Shown: positions 49,778 through 58,708, counted from the stretch's first letter. The stretch is DNA of 64,000 nucleotides from Candidatus Woesearchaeota archaeon (GCA_016215315.1 JACRKG010000019.1:124001-188000), one strand, 5' to 3'. Notes: generated from the sequence alone by a model not told the origin. Translations and numbers: made by a program.

Positions 49778-50548
49778 ATGAAAAGGTGGTGGCTGAACAA
49801 AAAAGTTCAAAGAGTGGCTAAAATAGTTTTGTATACCGTTCTTGCTGCTGAGGTTGCAGTAGTTTCTTCTTTTGGGTATCAATTAAGAGGCAATAAATCC
49901 ATTCAGCCTTACATTGAGAAAAACTTAACTCAACTAATTCAAAATCAAGAAAAAGTCCTGGGAATAAAACATTTTGGTGTTCCCAAAGTTGAGTATGGAC
50001 TCCCTAAAGATATCCCAAACATAGTTAAAATTGCAGGAGTGTTTAGAGGCTTTTATACTCCTGAAAACGACACAATTTATTTAGTAACTGGAACTTTAGT
50101 TACTCCAGAACACACTTGGGAAGACATATTAGGAAACATTTTTAATCTAGGAGAAACAAAAGTAGTTAATGATACTTTATATCATGAATTAGGGCATTAT
50201 TATGCGGATAAATTAGGTGAAATGATCGGAATACCCGAAGATGCTTCTCTCTCTCAATCAGAAATTATTTCTACTAAACTAGTTAGTGAAGGAATAGCAG
50301 AATATTTTGAGCACAAAACTTTAGGAACACAATATGATAAACCTCCAGAATACTTAGATGAATTGGAAAAATTTACAAGTGATACTGCTTTTTTTTATGA
50401 CGGCGGATACCAATTAGTTAAACCAATAATAGACAAGTACGGAGATAAAGGCATTGCATACTTAATGATCATGCTCCCAACAACACAAGAATTAATACAC
50501 TTATCAGAATACCAAAAGAAAGCAATGAAGTTCTTGGAAGAACATTAG
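49778..50548 (+). CDS. Membrane-tethered zinc metallopeptidase (HExxH)
   Basis: 256 aa. An N-terminal signal anchor (VAKIVLYTVLAAEVAVVSSF) places the rest outside. The catalytic helix LYHELGHYYADKLGE (about 132-146) has HExxH; LVSEGIAEYFEHKT further on supplies a likely third zinc ligand Glu, as in gluzincins. Family not identified. The DTIYLVTGTL strand before it fits the usual edge strand over the cleft. Substrate unknown. Confidence 0.75.
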   Translation: MKRWWLNKKVQRVAKIVLYTVLAAEVAVVSSFGYQLRGNKSIQPYIEKNLTQLIQNQEKVLGIKHFGVPKVEYGLPKDIPNIVKIAGVFRGFYTPENDTIYLVTGTLVTPEHTWEDILGNIFNLGETKVVNDTLYHELGHYYADKLGEMIGIPEDASLSQSEIISTKLVSEGIAEYFEHKTLGTQYDKPPEYLDELEKFTSDTAFFYDGGYQLVKPIIDKYGDKGIAYLMIMLPTTQELIHLSEYQKKAMKFLEEH

Positions 50549-50597
50549 AAATAGAAAATATTTAAGAGATTCTGGACAATAAATAAAAACCCATTTC

Positions 50598-51584
50598 TTA
50601 ATCCTCAGACATGCTAGGACAGAAATTATATTTCCATACTTTATAGATGTGCAGTGCGGAATAATCTTGAATAATATCATTAAACTTTCCTTTCAAATTC
50701 ATCATAAACTCTCTGAATTTTTTAGCATCTTCTATCTCTACATCCACTTCAAACTCCCAAGGACCGAGAGATTTAACTATGTAAATTACATTTGGATTAA
50801 CTCTGCAAAATTCCACCAACATTCTTTCCTTCTCCTCAGTAATATTACGCAATCCAATTAAAATTTTATAATGCCAGTAAAGGTAAATCTCCTCATTAGG
50901 CACAAAATTGTAATGCTTGATAATTCCAGACTTTTCCATTTTCTTTATTCTATCTGCAACTAGATCTGCACTTTTGCCTAAGAATTGAGCGATTTCTACC
51001 GCCATTAATCTAGAATTAACACTTATTTTAGACAAAATCTGCCAATCAATATCGTCTAAATTAACTTTCTCAGGAACGGAACCAAAGAAAGATTTTCTGG
51101 ATTCACTCGGTTTGTTTTTGTTAATCAAATAATCTCGTATAAAATACTCTCCGCGAATAATAGTTGCAATTTCTCGTTGTGAAATAAATTTTCCATATTT
51201 AGAATCTAATTCCTTCAATGTCTTATCTAAATAAGTCACGTCTTTAGCCCAAGTACCAAAAGCTAAATCATACTTTCCATCACAAGAAGCTACCCAGACA
51301 ACATCCGGATTATTGATTAAATAATTAATTAGCTCTTTTTCTTTTTCAGGAGTTAGATTCTGCAATCTTAAAAAGTTTTTATGGACTGTAAATCCTAGCT
51401 TGGAAATATCAATAACAGTATAGAAACTAGAAATCATCTTCTCTTTGATCAAATTATTAATTCTGTAACCAACTACTTGCTTAGATAGCCCTACTTTCTT
51501 AGCTATTGTAGAATTCGGTTGCCTTGAATTAATATCTAATTCGAACAATATCTTTCTATCCTTTAAATCAAGCTTCAGAGCCAT
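50598..51584 (-). CDS. Lrp/AsnC-type regulator with two HTH-ligand modules
   Basis: About 328 aa from MALKLDLKDRKILFELD. It contains two tandem Lrp halves: HTH (about 5-50: NSTIAKKVGLSKQVVGYRI) with a RAM-like beta domain (about 65-150), then HTH (about 175-225: LMAVEIAQFLGKSADLVAD) with a second RAM-like domain. Usual Lrp proteins have one module of 150 aa. Divergent from the radical SAM gene; matching palindromes at both promoters suggest auto- and cross-control. Confidence 0.85.
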   Translation of the reverse strand: MALKLDLKDRKILFELDINSRQPNSTIAKKVGLSKQVVGYRINNLIKEKMISSFYTVIDISKLGFTVHKNFLRLQNLTPEKEKELINYLINNPDVVWVASCDGKYDLAFGTWAKDVTYLDKTLKELDSKYGKFISQREIATIIRGEYFIRDYLINKNKPSESRKSFFGSVPEKVNLDDIDWQILSKISVNSRLMAVEIAQFLGKSADLVADRIKKMEKSGIIKHYNFVPNEEIYLYWHYKILIGLRNITEEKERMLVEFCRVNPNVIYIVKSLGPWEFEVDVEIEDAKKFREFMMNLKGKFNDIIQDYSALHIYKVWKYNFCPSMSED

Positions 51585-51597
51585 TTTAAACAATAAA

Positions 51598-51691
51598 TAC
51601 TACTTATTAGTTATTCATATATAAATTTAGCGATTTTGTCAAATTTTTTCTAAAAAAGTTTAATATACTACATTGTTACTACTAAATAGTA
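51598..51691. promoter_or_regulatory. Divergent promoters with paired palindromic operators
   Basis: TACTACTTATTAGTTA (51598-51613) and ACTACTAAATAGTA (51678-51691) share ACTACTWAWTAGT. TATA boxes: minus strand ATTTATATAT (51617-51627), plus strand TTAATATA (51659-51666). Each palindrome lies where transcription should start, about 25 nt from its TATA box, as expected of a repressor site. GAGGTG precedes ATG 51710. Confidence 0.6.
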
Positions 51692-51709
51692 CGTATTAGA
51701 GGTGTCAAA

Positions 51710-52780
51710 ATGGCATTAAAACTTGAAATAACAAAAGACTTGGAAAGTTTGGGGGATAGATTGGAAAGTTCAGACTTAGTTGCCATCCTTAACTTACCAG
51801 ATGCAAATCTATGCAATAAAAGAAAAGAGTTTGTACTAAGAGATGGAAAACTAGAACAGGCATGTAGAGGATGTGTCACGCAGAGTATTAAAGTAGGAGA
51901 AATGATAACAATAGAACAAATAAAGGAAGTCATCAATCATTTCAGAGACAATTATGGAACAAGATGGATAACCATTAATGGACGAGGAGATCCTTTCCAC
52001 CCAAAACTCAGAGGAAGAACATTGGAAAAAATCAAGCATGCTGCTTCAAAAGGAATTAGATCATATGTATTTACTGCAGGAAATGAGCTGGATGATGAAG
52101 TATGTTATATACTGGCAGAAAATGAAGTAAATGTAATGATAAGTTTGTACGGTAATGATTTTATTGATGAAAGTTTCTTTGAAGGCAAAAAATATACTTC
52201 TCCAGTTGATATGCTAAAATTATTACTAGCATCGAATACGCCAGAAAAAGCAATTAGATTTAGAGAAAGAGGACTAATACAAGATGAAGCGCGCATTGCA
52301 GAAAATTTACAAAGATTAATTTATACATATCAAAGTTACTCAACACATACTGCAGAAGGTGTGACTAGAATTGCAATGAATTATGTGGTAATGCCAAGAG
52401 ATCTTGCAGACAACGGAAACAAAATGTCTAAGCTAAAAAAAGCAGCGAACGAAAAAGGAATCGCGTTTTTTTGTAATTTAGAATTCGATGCAGTTGAAAA
52501 ATATAATTCAGAAACAATAACACAACTTAAACAATTAAAAGAAAAACATTCAACTTCAGAGCACAGTACATCTGTAAACGGACAATGCCAAATGGGGGCA
52601 GGATCATCCACAACCATAGATTATAACGGAGATATGTATAGGTGTCCATACATGACTGGCGGAGGAGATGGGAACTTCTTTAAAATTGATGAACAAAAAA
52701 GGCACGAAACAATTGATAGCCATGTCAGAAACAGAAAAGATTCTTGTGGAATGAGAAACACTCCAAGAAAAGAATGGTAA
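51710..52780 (+). CDS. Radical SAM-like protein with atypical cysteine spacing
   Basis: 356 aa. Strand order and a GRGDPFHPKL motif (GGE-like, SAM-binding) follow a radical SAM barrel, and a C-terminal SPASM-type block NGQCQMGAGSSTTIDYNG then MYRCPYMTGG is present. The expected CxxxCxxC is instead C-N-K-R-K-E ... QACRGC: one Cys at about 35 and a CxxC at about 51-54, 15 residues apart. The cluster may be bound by a variant motif. Regulated by the adjacent Lrp-like gene. Product unknown; a peptide or cofactor modifier is possible. Confidence 0.7.
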   Translation: MALKLEITKDLESLGDRLESSDLVAILNLPDANLCNKRKEFVLRDGKLEQACRGCVTQSIKVGEMITIEQIKEVINHFRDNYGTRWITINGRGDPFHPKLRGRTLEKIKHAASKGIRSYVFTAGNELDDEVCYILAENEVNVMISLYGNDFIDESFFEGKKYTSPVDMLKLLLASNTPEKAIRFRERGLIQDEARIAENLQRLIYTYQSYSTHTAEGVTRIAMNYVVMPRDLADNGNKMSKLKKAANEKGIAFFCNLEFDAVEKYNSETITQLKQLKEKHSTSEHSTSVNGQCQMGAGSSTTIDYNGDMYRCPYMTGGGDGNFFKIDEQKRHETIDSHVRNRKDSCGMRNTPRKEW

Positions 52781-52843
52781 TAATATAAGAAAAAAGGATT
52801 TTTTAGAAACGTTTTTAAAAACCAAACAACATATATCACTTAA

Positions 52844-53734
52844 ATGAAAAAATGGGTGATTTTTGCATTAATATTGCTAGTTTCGTGTAGTTTTACAGGA
52901 AATCAAGTTGTTGATGTTTCTAATGTTCCAAAAGAAAATTCTGATTGTCCTATAAATGTTAAAGAAACGAGTTGTAATTGCGGAAATGGAAACAGTCTTT
53001 CATTCACAGTTTTTTTCAGAGGTTTTGGAGAACTGAATGAAGCAGAGCGAAATTTTAGAAATTTTTTAGGTGAAAGAGAAAATTCAGTGAGCTCTACTTG
53101 TTGCACTTCTATTGTTCTTCCAGATTTTGATTATTCATACACAAAAGATATTCGTGAAAATGCAAAATCAATCGCGTACAATATCAACAATGTAAATACA
53201 ATAATAACTACGGGAAGAGATGATATTACTTCCATAAATCTTCACTTGATTGGTTTTTCTACTGGTGGTTTGGTAGCTATTGAAACAGCTAATTTGATAA
53301 ATCAAGAATTGCCCGCCCCTAATCGTGAGTCATGTGGTAAAAAATTACCCGACAGCATCCCAGTAAAAATTGATTTAGTGACTATTGCAACTCCTTACGA
53401 AGGAGATTTTGGAGGGGGAATGTTTCCTAAAATTGGAGAAAAATTTTGTAAAACTTTAGGTATTGGAGGAGTTTTGGGATGCTCCGTAGGAAGCAAAGAT
53501 TATGGAGGTAAAACAGCTCCTAAAAACCTTTGCAGTTTCACAGCATTAGTAACAGATAAAACATCAGATGATACTGCAGGAGGACACTTACCAGATATTG
53601 AAAAGATTGGAGAAGATTGGCATCCTGTTGTTGAACATCTCGAAAATGTAGGACATAATGACGCTGTTTTGAAAGCTTTAGAAACAAGACCAGAATTATT
53701 CAATTTAGGCTGCGAGTGCAATCAACAAAGATAA
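52844..53734 (+). CDS. Exported lipoprotein with alpha/beta-hydrolase fold
   Basis: 296 aa. Lipobox LLVSC (Cys15) after a short hydrophobic signal, then FTGNQVVDVS. The nucleophile elbow is HLIGFSTGGLVA (Ser about 139 in G-F-S-T-G). A late His in VGHNDAVL and an Asp in GGHLPDIEKI may complete the triad. Likely an esterase or lipase held on the outer membrane face. Nine cysteines suggest disulphides. Eight bases upstream of a half-size MFS gene's translation unit, so probably co-expressed. Confidence 0.78.
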   Translation: MKKWVIFALILLVSCSFTGNQVVDVSNVPKENSDCPINVKETSCNCGNGNSLSFTVFFRGFGELNEAERNFRNFLGERENSVSSTCCTSIVLPDFDYSYTKDIRENAKSIAYNINNVNTIITTGRDDITSINLHLIGFSTGGLVAIETANLINQELPAPNRESCGKKLPDSIPVKIDLVTIATPYEGDFGGGMFPKIGEKFCKTLGIGGVLGCSVGSKDYGGKTAPKNLCSFTALVTDKTSDDTAGGHLPDIEKIGEDWHPVVEHLENVGHNDAVLKALETRPELFNLGCECNQQR

Positions 53735-53744
53735 TGGTGAATTC

Positions 53745-54296
53745 ATGAACAAAAATATGCGATTATTCATACTCTCAGAATTTTTAGTTGTTAGTGGTTT
53801 CGGATTTATATTTCCAATATTTGCAGTTTTTGTTAAAGATAAATTAGCTGGCGGCAGCATACTTACTGTAGGAATTGCCACAACTATCTATTTGCTAGGA
53901 AAATCTTTGTTGAGAATTCCAATAAGTAAATATTGTGATAAAAAGAAATTACATAAAGAATTCATGGTAGTTGGGTATTTCCTGATGTCTTTAGTTCCTT
54001 TAGGATATTTTTTAATCAATTCAATTTATCAACTTTTTTTAGTTGAATTCTTTTTTGCAGTTTCAGCAGCCATTGGAAGATCTGGGTGGTATTATTTATT
54101 CACAAAAAGTTTGCCTAAAGAAAAAGAAGGTTCTGGATGGAGTACCTTAAAAGGATACACTGGAGTGGGCGATGCTATTGCTGCTACAATCGGAGGAGTA
54201 TTAGTCACGATTTTTGGTTTTAACACGACATTTGTCATCATAGGAATTATGGGGTTAATTGCGACGTTCATTCTTTCAAAAGTTAATGTAAAATAA
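53745..54296 (+). CDS. Half-size major-facilitator-like protein
   Basis: 183 aa with six hydrophobic helices. The loop LLGKSLLRIPISKYCDKKK between helices 2 and 3 resembles the MFS motif A (G-x3-D/R-R/K-x-G-R-R/K), with a G-K-S-L-L-R variant. Only one six-helix half is present; the following sequence has no second half in any frame. It could be a truncated gene or a dimerising half-transporter. GGTG ribosome site, 11 bp after the lipoprotein. Confidence 0.65.
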   Translation: MNKNMRLFILSEFLVVSGFGFIFPIFAVFVKDKLAGGSILTVGIATTIYLLGKSLLRIPISKYCDKKKLHKEFMVVGYFLMSLVPLGYFLINSIYQLFLVEFFFAVSAAIGRSGWYYLFTKSLPKEKEGSGWSTLKGYTGVGDAIAATIGGVLVTIFGFNTTFVIIGIMGLIATFILSKVNVK

Positions 54297-54348
54297 AACA
54301 CTTAAAAAAACAAAGCACTATTTCATGAACTGATCTAAAATAAACCAA

Positions 54349-55470
54349 CTATTTCATCAACTCAAACATATTTGTTATTGCTCTTTTTGCTTTGCTGAAT
54401 GTGGGTTCTGGTATTGTGATTACTGGTTTTTTTGTTTCTAAAGATTGAACTACTTTGTCTAAACTTATTTTTTGCATGTACTTACATAAAACGCACGGAG
54501 TGATTATTTCTACTTCAGGAATGGCACTTTTTATTGAGGCTCCAAGGTGACATTCTGTAAGCATTAATACTTTTCTAGCTCCTGATTTCTTGACCATTTC
54601 AATCATGTCAGTAGTACTTCCAATTTGGTCTAAGCTCAAGTATCCTTCACTTATTAGGTCCGGACTTATTTCGAAATGTCCTATTATTAAGTCTGGGTTG
54701 AATCTTTGTTTGTAGCTCAGAATCATTTGAGGACTTCTTGATAATTCTTCGTGAACGTAGCAAGCTCCTGTTTTTGTTTTTGGTACTTCTCCCTTGAAAA
54801 AAGGGAGTAATAATTCTGTTCCTTTGGTTGCATTTCTCAAATAAATAAATTTGTTTTCGAAATCGTATTCTTTGTAATAAAGAACTTCTTTTCCTGAAAT
54901 TTTGTCCTTCATTTTTCTGAATAAATTCTCAGCAAGATTAGGATCGGGCAATAATATTACTTTTTTGTTAGGAATATTATTTAATATTTTTTGTGCATTT
55001 GAAGACGTGTAAATAGCGTCAACTTCTGCTTTTGTTGCTGCAGTTGTATTAACGTAAGCAAGAATTGCGGATTCAGGATTATGTTTTCTAATATGTTTTA
55101 TCATGTCTGGAGTGATTCCTTCAGCTATTGAACAACTAGCAGCCGTGTCTGGAAGTAAGACTGTTTTTTCTGGATTTAACAAATGAGCGCTTTCTGCCAT
55201 GAAGTGCACTCCGCAAAATACAATGTAAGGAGTGTTAACTTTTTGTGCATCAATGCATAATTTTAGTGAATCTCCAGTTGAGTGAGCAATATATTGTAGT
55301 TCTGGAATTTGATAATAATGTGCTAGTAGTGTTGCTCCTTCTTTTTCGCATAAATCAACTATTCTTTTCATTATCGGTAGAACTATTTGAACGTGCTGCC
55401 AGTCTTTTCTGAAATCATAAAGTTTGTCTTCAACATCATCCCAGTCTATTTTTTGCTCAAGAGTTCTCAT
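54349..55470 (-). CDS. nadA: Quinolinate synthase A
   Basis: 373 aa. Makes quinolinate from iminoaspartate and dihydroxyacetone phosphate. The 4Fe-4S cluster cysteines are in VFCGVHFMAES, LTECHLGAS and TPCVLCKYM; LLAHYYQIPELQ and PDTAASCSIAEGI are conserved. Last gene of the NAD operon, overlapping nadM by 14 bp. No nadB or nadC is in the window, so the de novo route must be completed elsewhere, if it exists. Confidence 0.93.
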   Translation of the reverse strand: MRTLEQKIDWDDVEDKLYDFRKDWQHVQIVLPIMKRIVDLCEKEGATLLAHYYQIPELQYIAHSTGDSLKLCIDAQKVNTPYIVFCGVHFMAESAHLLNPEKTVLLPDTAASCSIAEGITPDMIKHIRKHNPESAILAYVNTTAATKAEVDAIYTSSNAQKILNNIPNKKVILLPDPNLAENLFRKMKDKISGKEVLYYKEYDFENKFIYLRNATKGTELLLPFFKGEVPKTKTGACYVHEELSRSPQMILSYKQRFNPDLIIGHFEISPDLISEGYLSLDQIGSTTDMIEMVKKSGARKVLMLTECHLGASIKSAIPEVEIITPCVLCKYMQKISLDKVVQSLETKKPVITIPEPTFSKAKRAITNMFELMK

Positions 55471-56377
55471 TTTTTGCCCTCCAAGCCAAGTATTCTTCTA
55501 TTCTTTTTTTATGATCAAAAGCTAATTTTGGAAGTTTTTCCAAAGGAAAAACTTTAACCTTTGTCGCATCATCACCGGCTTTTAAGTCTCCAGTACCTCT
55601 AGCAACAAAACCAATACTATTAACGTGGCCTCTAGGATCTCTGTCTTTTTCAGAATAAACTTTTAGTTGTGTTAGTAATGTTATTGATAAGCCTGTTTCT
55701 TCATCTGTTTCTTTCATTGCTGTTCTTTCTAAAGTGTCTCCGTATTCTTGGAATCCTCCAGGTAAAGCCCAGCATCCTTTGAAAGGATCATCTCTTCTTT
55801 CAATCAATACTATTCCTTTAAAATCAGGATCATGATATTCAATTATTATGTCTACTGCCGTTGGTGGATTGTTGTGTTCTGCTTTTTTGTAAATTTTTTT
55901 AAGTCTTTCAACCCCTTTTATTTCATGAAGAATATGTAGGGTTTCTTTTGTTAAATATTTAGAACAATCTTCTCCTTGAATTAGCATATCTCTAACTGTT
56001 GAAGCACTTATGTATTGTGATGCTGGAAGGCCTTGTGTTTGGTAGCCTTTCTTTTCTGCAAGTTTTTTAACAATTTCATTATTAGAAAATACAACATCGA
56101 ATTTCGGGCAGACTTCTTCAACAACATCAAACCAAACTGAATAATCATTAACGTCAGGAATTCTTACTATTTTATAATTGAGTCCTGAATTTTGTAAAGA
56201 TAATTCTAGCATCATTTCTCGTTCATCAGCAGTAAAAGGATTTTCTTGAGTGTTGCTTTTGTTAGAACTACCTATGCCGATTATTATTTTATCAAGATTT
56301 CTACTTAATGCTTTAATCATTTCAACATGCCCTTTGTGCAATGGTTGAAACCTTCCGATGAATAGTCCTGTTGCCAT
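55457..56377 (-). CDS. nadM: Bifunctional NMN adenylyltransferase / Nudix hydrolase
   Basis: 306 aa. N-terminal NadM domain: GLFIGRFQPLHKGHVEMI (H-x-G-H), GIGSSNKSNTQENPF and ISASTVRDML (ISSTxxR). C-terminal Nudix domain (about 170-306): GCWALPGGFQEYGDTLE then RTAMKETDEETGLSI, a full Nudix box with catalytic glutamates intact. It makes NAD or NaAD and the second domain may clean up ADP-ribose or oxidised nucleotides. The same fusion occurs in some bacteria (Synechocystis, Francisella). It contrasts with the degenerate Nudix box of the regulator at 48.9 kb. Confidence 0.93.
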   Translation of the reverse strand: MATGLFIGRFQPLHKGHVEMIKALSRNLDKIIIGIGSSNKSNTQENPFTADEREMMLELSLQNSGLNYKIVRIPDVNDYSVWFDVVEEVCPKFDVVFSNNEIVKKLAEKKGYQTQGLPASQYISASTVRDMLIQGEDCSKYLTKETLHILHEIKGVERLKKIYKKAEHNNPPTAVDIIIEYHDPDFKGIVLIERRDDPFKGCWALPGGFQEYGDTLERTAMKETDEETGLSITLLTQLKVYSEKDRDPRGHVNSIGFVARGTGDLKAGDDATKVKVFPLEKLPKLAFDHKKRIEEYLAWRAKNENS

Positions 56378-56379
56378 GC

Positions 56380-56456
56380 GGTTCGTGGTTTATAGTTTGT
56401 GGTTTGGAGTCTTTGACGACGGGGTTGTGGTTACTATGAACTCCAAACCCCGAACC
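56380..56456. repeat. Period-7 GTTTRYR repeat hairpin in NAD operon
   Basis: GGTTCGTG GTTTATA GTTTGTG GTTTGGA GT at 56380-56410, facing ACTCCAAACCCCGAACC at 56440-56456. GGTTTGGAGT pairs perfectly with ACTCCAAACC. It fills the only gap inside the NAD operon, between nadE and nadM. Confidence 0.8.
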
Positions 56457-56461
56457 TCAAG

Positions 56462-58246
56462 CTATTTTTTTACTATCACCTCACGATAGTCCCAGCCGAA
56501 AGCGTTTGGGCTTGCTCTTATTATTGGTGCTGCTTGCATTCTTTTGTATGCTGCGATGTCTATTTTTCTTGCCATTTCTAGAATAAATTTGCGGAATGTT
56601 TCTGGAGTGAATTTGTCGTATACTGTTTTGCCTTCTTGGTCTGGAATCCAGATTTCTTTATCAAATTCTTTGTTTTTGAATTTTTGAACTAATTCTTCAA
56701 CCCAGAATTCATCGTTGTTTACTATTTCATCAACTAATGGACCAACAATAAAGTAATCGAATGGGTCTCCTTGCCCTTTTGTTACGTCTTGGTCTGCTCC
56801 TAATTCTGCTGATGCTTTTACTTTTATGCTTGCTTCAGGAATTATTTCTTTACCTGCTTTTTGGTTAACGTAATCTGATAATTTGTAGACTTCTATTTTG
56901 TTTATGTCTCCTAAAACATCTAAACCACCAACCATGTCTCCGTAAAGTGTGCAGTATCCTAGTGCTACTTCTGTTTTGTTTCCTGTTGAAAGAACTATGT
57001 GGCCTTCTGCGTTTGATACGGTCATTAATACGTTTCCTCTTAGTCTTGCTTGAGGGTTTTGGTCGCTTACGCCAGTTAATTCTCTTTTGAATAATTCTTT
57101 GAATGATTTTCTGTGAATGTTAGTTATGTCTTCTATTGGCCATACTAAGTATTTTATGCCTAAATTTTTTGCTAAGTCTCTTGCTGCGTCTTTTGTTAGT
57201 GTTGCGTTGAATCTTGAAGGCATGTTTACTGCTAAAACATTTTCTTTGCCTATTGCATCAACTGCTATGCATGCTACTAGTGCTGAATCTATTCCTCCAC
57301 TTAGTCCTATTACTGCTTTTTTGAAGCCTAATTTTTGGAAGTAGTCTTTAACACTCATTACTAGTTGGTCATACATTAATTTCCATCTGTTAAATATTGG
57401 CAAGACCGGTTTTTGTCTTAAGTGCCACTCATTGAGAGGAGGTAGTGTTATGGGTTGTTTTTCTAAATCGACAATTTTCAAATCTTCTTCAAAAAGCGCT
57501 GCGTGATCTAACAATCTTCCTTCTTTGTCAAAAACCATGCTAAAACCATCAAAAGGTATGATGTTTTTACCTATGTCTCCTATCCCTACAGTGTTAAGGT
57601 AAACTACTGGTAAATTATTTTCTTGAATTCTTTTTTTGCATATTTCTATTCTTTTTTCTATTCTGCTAAAATAACTTGGTGATGCGGAAATACTTATTAT
57701 TAATTCTGCACCATTTTTTTTCATTAATTTTACTGGTTTTATTTGGTAGTCATCTTCCCATAATTCTTCGCAAACTAGAATTCCTAATTTTATTTTTTTG
57801 CCTTTAATGGATATTTCTACTGGTTTTACTCCTTCTTCTGTTCCTGCTTTGAAATAACGCCAATCATCAAATACATCATAATTTGGCAATAATGATTTGC
57901 GTCTTATTTGTACTATTTTTCCGTCTTGAATTACTGCAGCTGCGTTCCATTTGACTTTTTTTCCGTTACGCATTGTTTTTGCTTCATCATAATCGACAAA
58001 ACCCACAACAACTATGATTCCTTTAGCTTCTGGAGCAATTACTTCTTGTAATAATCTTTTATTTTCTCTGATGAAAAACATTCTGTTGAAATTGTCTGCC
58101 ATGCAGTATCCAGTTATTGCTAGTTCTGGAAATGCAACAATGTCTGCACCTTGAGATTTGGCCTTTCTAATAAAATCAATAATTTTTTTAGTATTGCCGG
58201 CCAAATCTCTTGTGAATGGATTGATTTGTGCTAGTGCTAATTTCAT
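56462..58246 (-). CDS. nadE: Glutamine-dependent NAD synthetase
   Basis: 594 aa. N-terminal nitrilase-type glutaminase (Glu in FPELAITGYC, Lys in RKSLLPNYDVFDD, nucleophile Cys in LGILVCEELWEDD). C-terminal synthetase with PP-loop GLSGGIDSALVACI and STGNKTEVALGYCTLYGDM. Amidates NaAD to NAD. ATGA overlap with the upstream 154-aa gene. Confidence 0.95.
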   Translation of the reverse strand: MKLALAQINPFTRDLAGNTKKIIDFIRKAKSQGADIVAFPELAITGYCMADNFNRMFFIRENKRLLQEVIAPEAKGIIVVVGFVDYDEAKTMRNGKKVKWNAAAVIQDGKIVQIRRKSLLPNYDVFDDWRYFKAGTEEGVKPVEISIKGKKIKLGILVCEELWEDDYQIKPVKLMKKNGAELIISISASPSYFSRIEKRIEICKKRIQENNLPVVYLNTVGIGDIGKNIIPFDGFSMVFDKEGRLLDHAALFEEDLKIVDLEKQPITLPPLNEWHLRQKPVLPIFNRWKLMYDQLVMSVKDYFQKLGFKKAVIGLSGGIDSALVACIAVDAIGKENVLAVNMPSRFNATLTKDAARDLAKNLGIKYLVWPIEDITNIHRKSFKELFKRELTGVSDQNPQARLRGNVLMTVSNAEGHIVLSTGNKTEVALGYCTLYGDMVGGLDVLGDINKIEVYKLSDYVNQKAGKEIIPEASIKVKASAELGADQDVTKGQGDPFDYFIVGPLVDEIVNNDEFWVEELVQKFKNKEFDKEIWIPDQEGKTVYDKFTPETFRKFILEMARKIDIAAYKRMQAAPIIRASPNAFGWDYREVIVKK

Positions 58247-58707
58247 TTTTGTGCTCCTTTATACCCACTAATCATTAAAAAACCTTGACCTGCAAGATCT
58301 AATGCCATTTCGTCATTCAATCCTAAAGTTTTTGCACTCATAACATTCCAAAGACCCAGAGCTTCTCCTAATGCCATTAATCTTAACCCGCCTTCTTGTT
58401 CTAATCCGCAATTTGGTGATAGCTCAATATAGCTAGGTCCGCCTGCAAGACGTTCTGGTTGAGGATAACTGGATAAAATTTTTTCTAATTCTTCTTTTAT
58501 CGTTAAGGCTTTTTGTTCATCAACGACTACGTCAACAAAAATCAAGTCTACTTTTTTATAACCTTGACAGGGTGCTTCTTTTGTATGAGGGTATCCAAAT
58601 ACTTCTGTAACAACTAAATCTCCCACTTTCTTTTCTTCAACTAATTCTCCTTTTCTGTATACGGTGGTTGTTTGTTGTAATATTTGATAAAGTTTTTCAG
58701 TGTCCAT
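58243..58707 (-). CDS. Unknown protein within the NAD operon
   Basis: 154 aa, soluble, alpha/beta. Features: VVTEVFGYPHTKEAPCQGYKK (split: TEVFGYPHTKE, APCQGYKK), VDLIFVDVVVDEQKALTIKEE, LAGGPSYIELSPNCGLEQEGG and LRLMALGEALGLW. Two conserved-looking Cys. Translationally coupled to nadE (4-bp overlap) and one base after pncB, so its role should lie in pyridine-nucleotide metabolism. I do not recognise the family; the L-A-L-G-E-A-L-G-L pattern suggests a ligand-binding helix. Confidence 0.7.
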   Translation of the reverse strand: MDTEKLYQILQQTTTVYRKGELVEEKKVGDLVVTEVFGYPHTKEAPCQGYKKVDLIFVDVVVDEQKALTIKEELEKILSSYPQPERLAGGPSYIELSPNCGLEQEGGLRLMALGEALGLWNVMSAKTLGLNDEMALDLAGQGFLMISGYKGAQK

Positions 58708-58708
58708 T

